Positions 6,820 through 9,433 of a DNA stretch of 9,433 nt are shown piece after piece. How positions within the stretch are numbered: position 1 is the stretch's first letter; every line of letters begins with the position of its first letter. This stretch comes from Verrucomicrobiota bacterium. GTDB taxonomy: Bacteria; Verrucomicrobiota; Verrucomicrobiia; Limisphaerales; UBA1096. The notes under the pieces were generated by a model, which was not told the DNA's origin, ran no database searches, and was given only the letters and a program-made list of their open reading frames with translations. The stretch covers positions 1 through 9,433 of the forward strand of contig JASLKI010000053.1 of NCBI GenBank assembly GCA_030747575.1. Direction: 5' to 3'. The position numbers and the translations under genes were made by a program.

Positions 6820-7566
6820 TTAGCTCACCCGCGTGCCGACTTTGCCGCCGAGGATGATTTTGCGGAAGTTGTGTTTTTTGAAGAGGTCGAAGACGATGAT
6901 CGGCGTGCCGTTGTCCATGCACAGCGAGAACGCCGTTGAGTCCATTACCTTGAGTCGTTTCTGCAGCGCGTCGAGGTAGCTGATTGTTGCGAAGCGCTTG
7001 GCCTTCGGGTTTTTCATCGGGTCGCTGTCGTAGATGCCATCGACTTTTGTGGCCTTCAAAATCACCTCTGCGCCGATCTCGTTGGCGCGCAGCGCGGCCG
7101 CCGTGTCAGTGGAGCAGTACGGGTTGCCCGTGCCGCCGCCGAAGATCACCACGCGGCCCTTCTCCAAGTGACGCACAGCTCGGCGGCGGATGAACGGCTC
7201 GGCGACCTGCGACATGCTGATGGCCGACTGCACGCGAGTCGGCACGCCCTGTTTCTCGAGCGCATCCTGCAATGCCATCGAGTTGATCACCGTGGCGAGC
7301 ATGCCCATGTAGTCGCCGGTCGCCCGCTCGATGCCCTTCTCGCTGCCCTGCAGGCCGCGAAAAATATTGCCGCCGCCGACCACGAGACCGATCTGCACGC
7401 CCAGCCGCGCCACCTCGCGAACCTGGGCCGCCACGTCGTGAACGGATTCCGGGCAGATGCCGCCGGTTTTGCCGCCCAGCACCTCGCCGCTGATCTTGAG
7501 CAGCACGCGGCGGAACTTTGGTTTTTGACGGTTGGATTTCGCAGTCGCCTTCTTTTTTTCTGGCAT
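6820..7566 (-). CDS. pyrH: UMP kinase (uridylate kinase)
   Basis: 248 residues from ATG 7566. The enzyme phosphorylates UMP to UDP with ATP in cytoplasmic pyrimidine nucleotide synthesis and belongs to the amino acid kinase fold, not the NMP kinase fold. Diagnostic motifs appear in order: VLLKISGE (about 21-28, phosphate-binding lysine), GGGNIFRG (about 64-71), ATGDYMGM (about 82-89), GGTGNPYCSTDTAA (about 144-157), KVDGIYDSDP (about 174-183), and VMDSTAFSLCMDN near the C-terminus. A lysine-rich N-terminal extension of about 15 residues precedes the core and is the only unusual part. The usual neighbours tsf and frr are not seen. The gene stands alone on the - strand, diverging from tyrA. No Shine-Dalgarno sequence is evident. 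The identification is secure. Confidence 0.97.
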   Translation of the reverse strand: MPEKKKATAKSNRQKPKFRRVLLKISGEVLGGKTGGICPESVHDVAAQVREVARLGVQIGLVVGGGNIFRGLQGSEKGIERATGDYMGMLATVINSMALQDALEKQGVPTRVQSAISMSQVAEPFIRRRAVRHLEKGRVVIFGGGTGNPYCSTDTAAALRANEIGAEVILKATKVDGIYDSDPMKNPKAKRFATISYLDALQKRLKVMDSTAFSLCMDNGTPIIVFDLFKKHNFRKIILGGKVGTRVS

Positions 7567-7720
7567 GATTTTTGTGAGCGTCCGGCCGCCAAACTTGGTG
7601 CGCCCAAACTGGGTGTGGTGTGTAACAGGCCACCCCGCCCGGCGTCAATGCGGCGGGCCTTTTTTTGCCCGATTCCCGACTCTGCTCGACTCCCGGTGGC
7701 TGCGCCAGTTTAATGCGCGG
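7567..7720. promoter_or_regulatory. Divergent pyrH-tyrA intergenic region
   Basis: These 154 bases should hold the promoters of pyrH (leftward) and tyrA (rightward). Near pyrH there are two similar imperfect inverted repeats in tandem, CCAAACTTGG (7589-7598) and CCCAAACTGGG (7603-7613), offset by 14 bases. Further right a GC hairpin followed by a T-run lies on the tyrA-sense strand (listed separately). I found no confident -35/-10 pairs. Confidence 0.4.
7637..7666 (+). terminator. Terminator-like hairpin upstream of tyrA (possible attenuator)
   Basis: GCCCG (7637-7641) pairs with CGGGC (7654-7658). The stem continues past one G-G mismatch as CG (7643-7644) with CG (7651-7652), closing a six-base loop. 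A C and then seven T's (7660-7666) follow directly on the + strand. This is the form of a rho-independent terminator. It lies about 55 bases before the tyrA start with no + strand gene in front of it, so it would act as a leader attenuator if the tyrA promoter is upstream of it. A weaker alternative pairing, GGGC (7655-7658) with GCCC (7667-7670), would compete with it. Confidence 0.45.
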
Positions 7721-8596
7721 GTGCCGTTGGACAAACTCACCATCATCGGGGCCGGCCTGCTCGGCGGTTCGATCGGCTTGGCTGCGCGGGCGCGCGGCCT
7801 GGCCAGGCGCGTCTCCGCGTTGGTGCGCCGTCCCGAGAGCCTGGCCGAGTGCCAGGCGCTTGGCATCGCCAACGAAGTGACGCTCGACCCCGCCGAGGCG
7901 GTCGCCTGCGCCGACTTGGTCGTGCTGTGCACGCCTATCTCCGGCATGGCCGGCTTGGCCAAGCGCACGCTGCCCGACATCAAGCCGGGCACGATCATCA
8001 CCGACATCGGCAGCACGAAACAGCAACTCACCGCCGAGTTGACACCGCTTTGCGCCGGGGCTGGCGCGCGCTTCGTCGGCAGCCACCCGATGGCCGGCAG
8101 CGACCAAACCGGGCCAAGCGCCGCACGGTCGGACTTGTTCGACGGCACCGTCTGCGTAGTCACGCCTACCAGTAACACCGACGCCGACGCACTCGCCACG
8201 GTGAACGATTTTTGGGCCAGCCTCGGCTCACGGCCGGTTGTCATGCCGGCTGACACGCACGACCGGCTCGTCGCCCGCTGCAGCCACCTACCGCACCTGC
8301 TGGCCTCGGCCCTGGCCAGGCGCGTGCTCGACCCCGCGCACGGCGAACAGCAGGCGCAGCTTTGCGCGACCGGTTTTCGCGACATGACACGGCTTGCCGC
8401 CGGATCGCCGGTGATGTGGCGTGACATCGTTGGCTCGAACCACGACAACATTCTTGCCGCAATTGACGAGTTCGCCGACGAACTTAGCCAACTGCGCGGG
8501 CTGATCGCCAGCGATTCCCCGGAGACGATCGAGGCCTGGCTGCAACGGGCAAAGATTGCACGGGACAACTGGAATAATTCCGCCACCGCCGACTGA
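7721..8596 (+). CDS. tyrA: Prephenate/arogenate dehydrogenase
   Basis: 291 residues from GTG 7721, chosen because the Rossmann strand LTIIGAGLLGGS begins at residue 6. The frame is open upstream, but the residues there do not resemble the family and no in-frame ATG is nearby. The enzyme oxidatively decarboxylates prephenate (or arogenate) with NAD(P) on the way to tyrosine. Motifs: GAGLLGGS (10-17) for the dinucleotide, DIGSTK (95-100), GSHPMAGS (120-127, with the substrate-site histidine), DTHDRLVARCSHLPHLLASALA (about 178-199, conserved histidines of the dimerisation/active-site helix), and GFRDMTRLAAGSPVMWRDI (about 218-236). There is no C-terminal ACT domain, so direct tyrosine feedback through such a domain is unlikely. 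aroA follows 2 bases downstream; tyrA-aroA adjacency is widespread in bacteria. Prephenate versus arogenate specificity cannot be decided here. Confidence 0.93.
   Translation: MPLDKLTIIGAGLLGGSIGLAARARGLARRVSALVRRPESLAECQALGIANEVTLDPAEAVACADLVVLCTPISGMAGLAKRTLPDIKPGTIITDIGSTKQQLTAELTPLCAGAGARFVGSHPMAGSDQTGPSAARSDLFDGTVCVVTPTSNTDADALATVNDFWASLGSRPVVMPADTHDRLVARCSHLPHLLASALARRVLDPAHGEQQAQLCATGFRDMTRLAAGSPVMWRDIVGSNHDNILAAIDEFADELSQLRGLIASDSPETIEAWLQRAKIARDNWNNSATAD
7953..7964. repeat. GCTTGGCCAAGC palindrome in tyrA
   Basis: A perfect 12-base palindrome, read as GLAKR in TyrA. A half-site, GGCCAAGC, follows at 8112-8119, read as GPSA in another codon phase. Confidence 0.75.
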
Positions 8597-8598
8597 CG

Positions 8599-9433
8599 AT
8601 GCCGTTGCCCGACCTCATCGAGATCGTCCCACTGAGCACCGCGCCCGAGGTGGAGATCACCGTACCCGGTTCGAAGAGCATCACGAACCGCGCGCTGATA
8701 CTCGCCGCCTTGGCTAAGGGCGACGTGACGCTTGAGGGCGCGTTGTGGAGCGAGGATACGCAGGTGATGGTCGAGGCGTTGCGGCGGCTTGGCTACGCGA
8801 TCGGCGTCCGGCCCGACGCCGGGGAACCGGGCAACCGCACGCTCGTTGTCACTGGGCTTGGCCAAGCGATCCCCGCTGGCGGCACGGCAGAGCAGCCGCT
8901 CGAGTTGTTTGTCGGCAACGCCGGCACAGCGGCGCGGTTTCTCACAGCGTTCCTCTGCCTTGGCCAAGGCGTCTATCGGCTCGCCGGTGTGCCGCGCATG
9001 CACGAGCGACCACAGGCCGCGTTGCTGCACGCGCTGCGGGGACTCGGCTACCGCATCGACTCGGAGGGAGACAAATTGCCGGTGACGATTCACGGAAGCG
9101 GGCCAAGCGCCGGGAGTTGCCGCGTGGACATCGGTGAGAGTTCACAGTTTGCCTCGGCGCTGCTGTTGTGCGCTGGGCTTGGTCAATGGCAAATCGGCAT
9201 CGCCGGCGAGAGCGGCGTGGAGTCGCCGTACGTTGCGATGACCACCGGCTTGATTGGGGCGTTCCCGAGCGGCGGCGGCCGGTTGGCCATCGAGCCGGAC
9301 GCTTCGAGCGGCAGTTATTATTGGGCCGCCGGCCACATTTTGTCGGCAGACGGCGGGAAGCCGGTCACCGTAACGCGCTGGCCAAGCAGCGGCTGGCAGA
9401 TCGATGCGGAGTTCCCGGCCAAGCTGCCACTGC
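8599..9433 (+). CDS. aroA: 3-phosphoshikimate 1-carboxyvinyltransferase (EPSP synthase), 3' truncated by window edge
   Basis: 278 residues are visible from ATG 8599; the full enzyme is normally about 430. It transfers enolpyruvyl from PEP to shikimate-3-phosphate in the shikimate pathway. Motifs: PGSKSITNRAL (23-33, substrate/PEP-binding lysine K26), GNAGTAARFLTA (106-117, PEP loop), MHERP (134-138, replacing the usual RMRERP), SSQFASALL (181-189), and EPDASSGSYYWAA (232-244) with catalytic Asp at about 234. The stretch between PYVAMT (210-215) and EPDASS holds only 16 residues, whereas E. coli AroA, from memory, has about 35, so a hairpin there seems shortened. The frame and codon use remain normal across it. 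The ATG lies 2 bases after the tyrA stop with only a weak ribosome binding site, consistent with coupled translation. The start is well supported by the N-terminal motif spacing. Confidence 0.93.
   Translation, partial: MPLPDLIEIVPLSTAPEVEITVPGSKSITNRALILAALAKGDVTLEGALWSEDTQVMVEALRRLGYAIGVRPDAGEPGNRTLVVTGLGQAIPAGGTAEQPLELFVGNAGTAARFLTAFLCLGQGVYRLAGVPRMHERPQAALLHALRGLGYRIDSEGDKLPVTIHGSGPSAGSCRVDIGESSQFASALLLCAGLGQWQIGIAGESGVESPYVAMTTGLIGAFPSGGGRLAIEPDASSGSYYWAAGHILSADGGKPVTVTRWPSSGWQIDAEFPAKLPL
8856..8970. repeat. Two palindromic motif copies in aroA
   Basis: The perfect 12-base palindrome GCTTGGCCAAGC lies at 8856-8867 (read LGQA), and a 14-base palindrome GCCTTGGCCAAGGC at 8957-8970 (read LGQG). 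Further half-sites in aroA are at 9101-9108, 9380-9387 and 9417-9424. Confidence 0.75.

Noticed and set aside
7648..7713. 21-residue ORF overlapping the hairpin, considered as an attenuator leader peptide
   Set aside because: It has no ribosome binding site, no tyrosine codons and only two adjacent phenylalanine codons that are simply the T-run, so there is no support for peptide-controlled attenuation.
7106..8107. Open frame of 333 codons on the - strand across pyrH and tyrA
   Set aside because: It overlaps two well-identified genes in other frames, and its composition is that of a shadow frame.
7645..9093. Open frame of 482 codons on the - strand
   Set aside because: It runs opposite tyrA and aroA, both confirmed by several catalytic motifs. 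Its Ser/Arg/Ala-rich translation shows no family features.
1..9433. CRISPR array, tRNA, rRNA, or insertion sequence
   Set aside because: I saw no regularly spaced repeats, cloverleaf-like segments, rRNA-like stretches, transposase motifs or terminal inverted repeats on either strand.

Overview
The window is GC-rich and densely coded, with protein families typical of the Planctomycetes-Verrucomicrobia group: a PQQ-type beta-propeller protein, several Gfo/Idh/MocA oxidoreductases, an HpaI-type aldolase and a remnant of an amidohydrolase. A verrucomicrobial source (possibly a metagenome contig) is my best guess. It is an inference from gene content, since no rRNA or tRNA is present.

Layout. (1) 1-944, + strand: the 3' part of a beta-propeller protein. 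It ends exactly where a convergent gene ends, with no intervening base. (2) 945-3526, - strand: an MFS transporter followed by a canonical Gfo/Idh/MocA oxidoreductase, probably one operon. (3) 3656-6500, + strand: three tightly packed genes diverging from the transporter. They encode a shortened, degenerate Gfo/Idh/MocA-like protein, a second Gfo/Idh/MocA protein without the glycine-rich loop, and an HpcH/HpaI class II aldolase. Gaps between them are 3 and 1 bases. A C-terminal fragment of an amidohydrolase follows at 6501-6770. (4) 6820-7566, - strand: pyrH (UMP kinase). (5) 7721 to the right edge, + strand: tyrA (prephenate/arogenate dehydrogenase) and aroA (EPSP synthase, cut by the window edge), 2 bases apart.

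Regions 2 and 3 look like one divergent catabolic island: uptake by the MFS carrier, NAD(P)-dependent oxidation or rearrangement of a sugar, inositol or sugar acid by the oxidoreductases, and retro-aldol cleavage of a 2-keto acid intermediate by the HpaI-type enzyme. The substrate cannot be read from the sequence. Regions 4 and 5 are housekeeping nucleotide and aromatic amino acid genes.

The most unusual signal is not a gene. The palindrome GCTTGGCCAAGC and its half-site GGCCAAGC recur about twenty times, in all three codon phases and on both strands, in otherwise unrelated genes. This looks like a genome-wide over-represented oligonucleotide, comparable in kind to cyanobacterial HIP1 or to DNA uptake sequences. 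Other points worth checking are the degenerate oxidoreductase, the amidohydrolase remnant, a terminator-like hairpin upstream of tyrA, and an apparently shortened segment in AroA.
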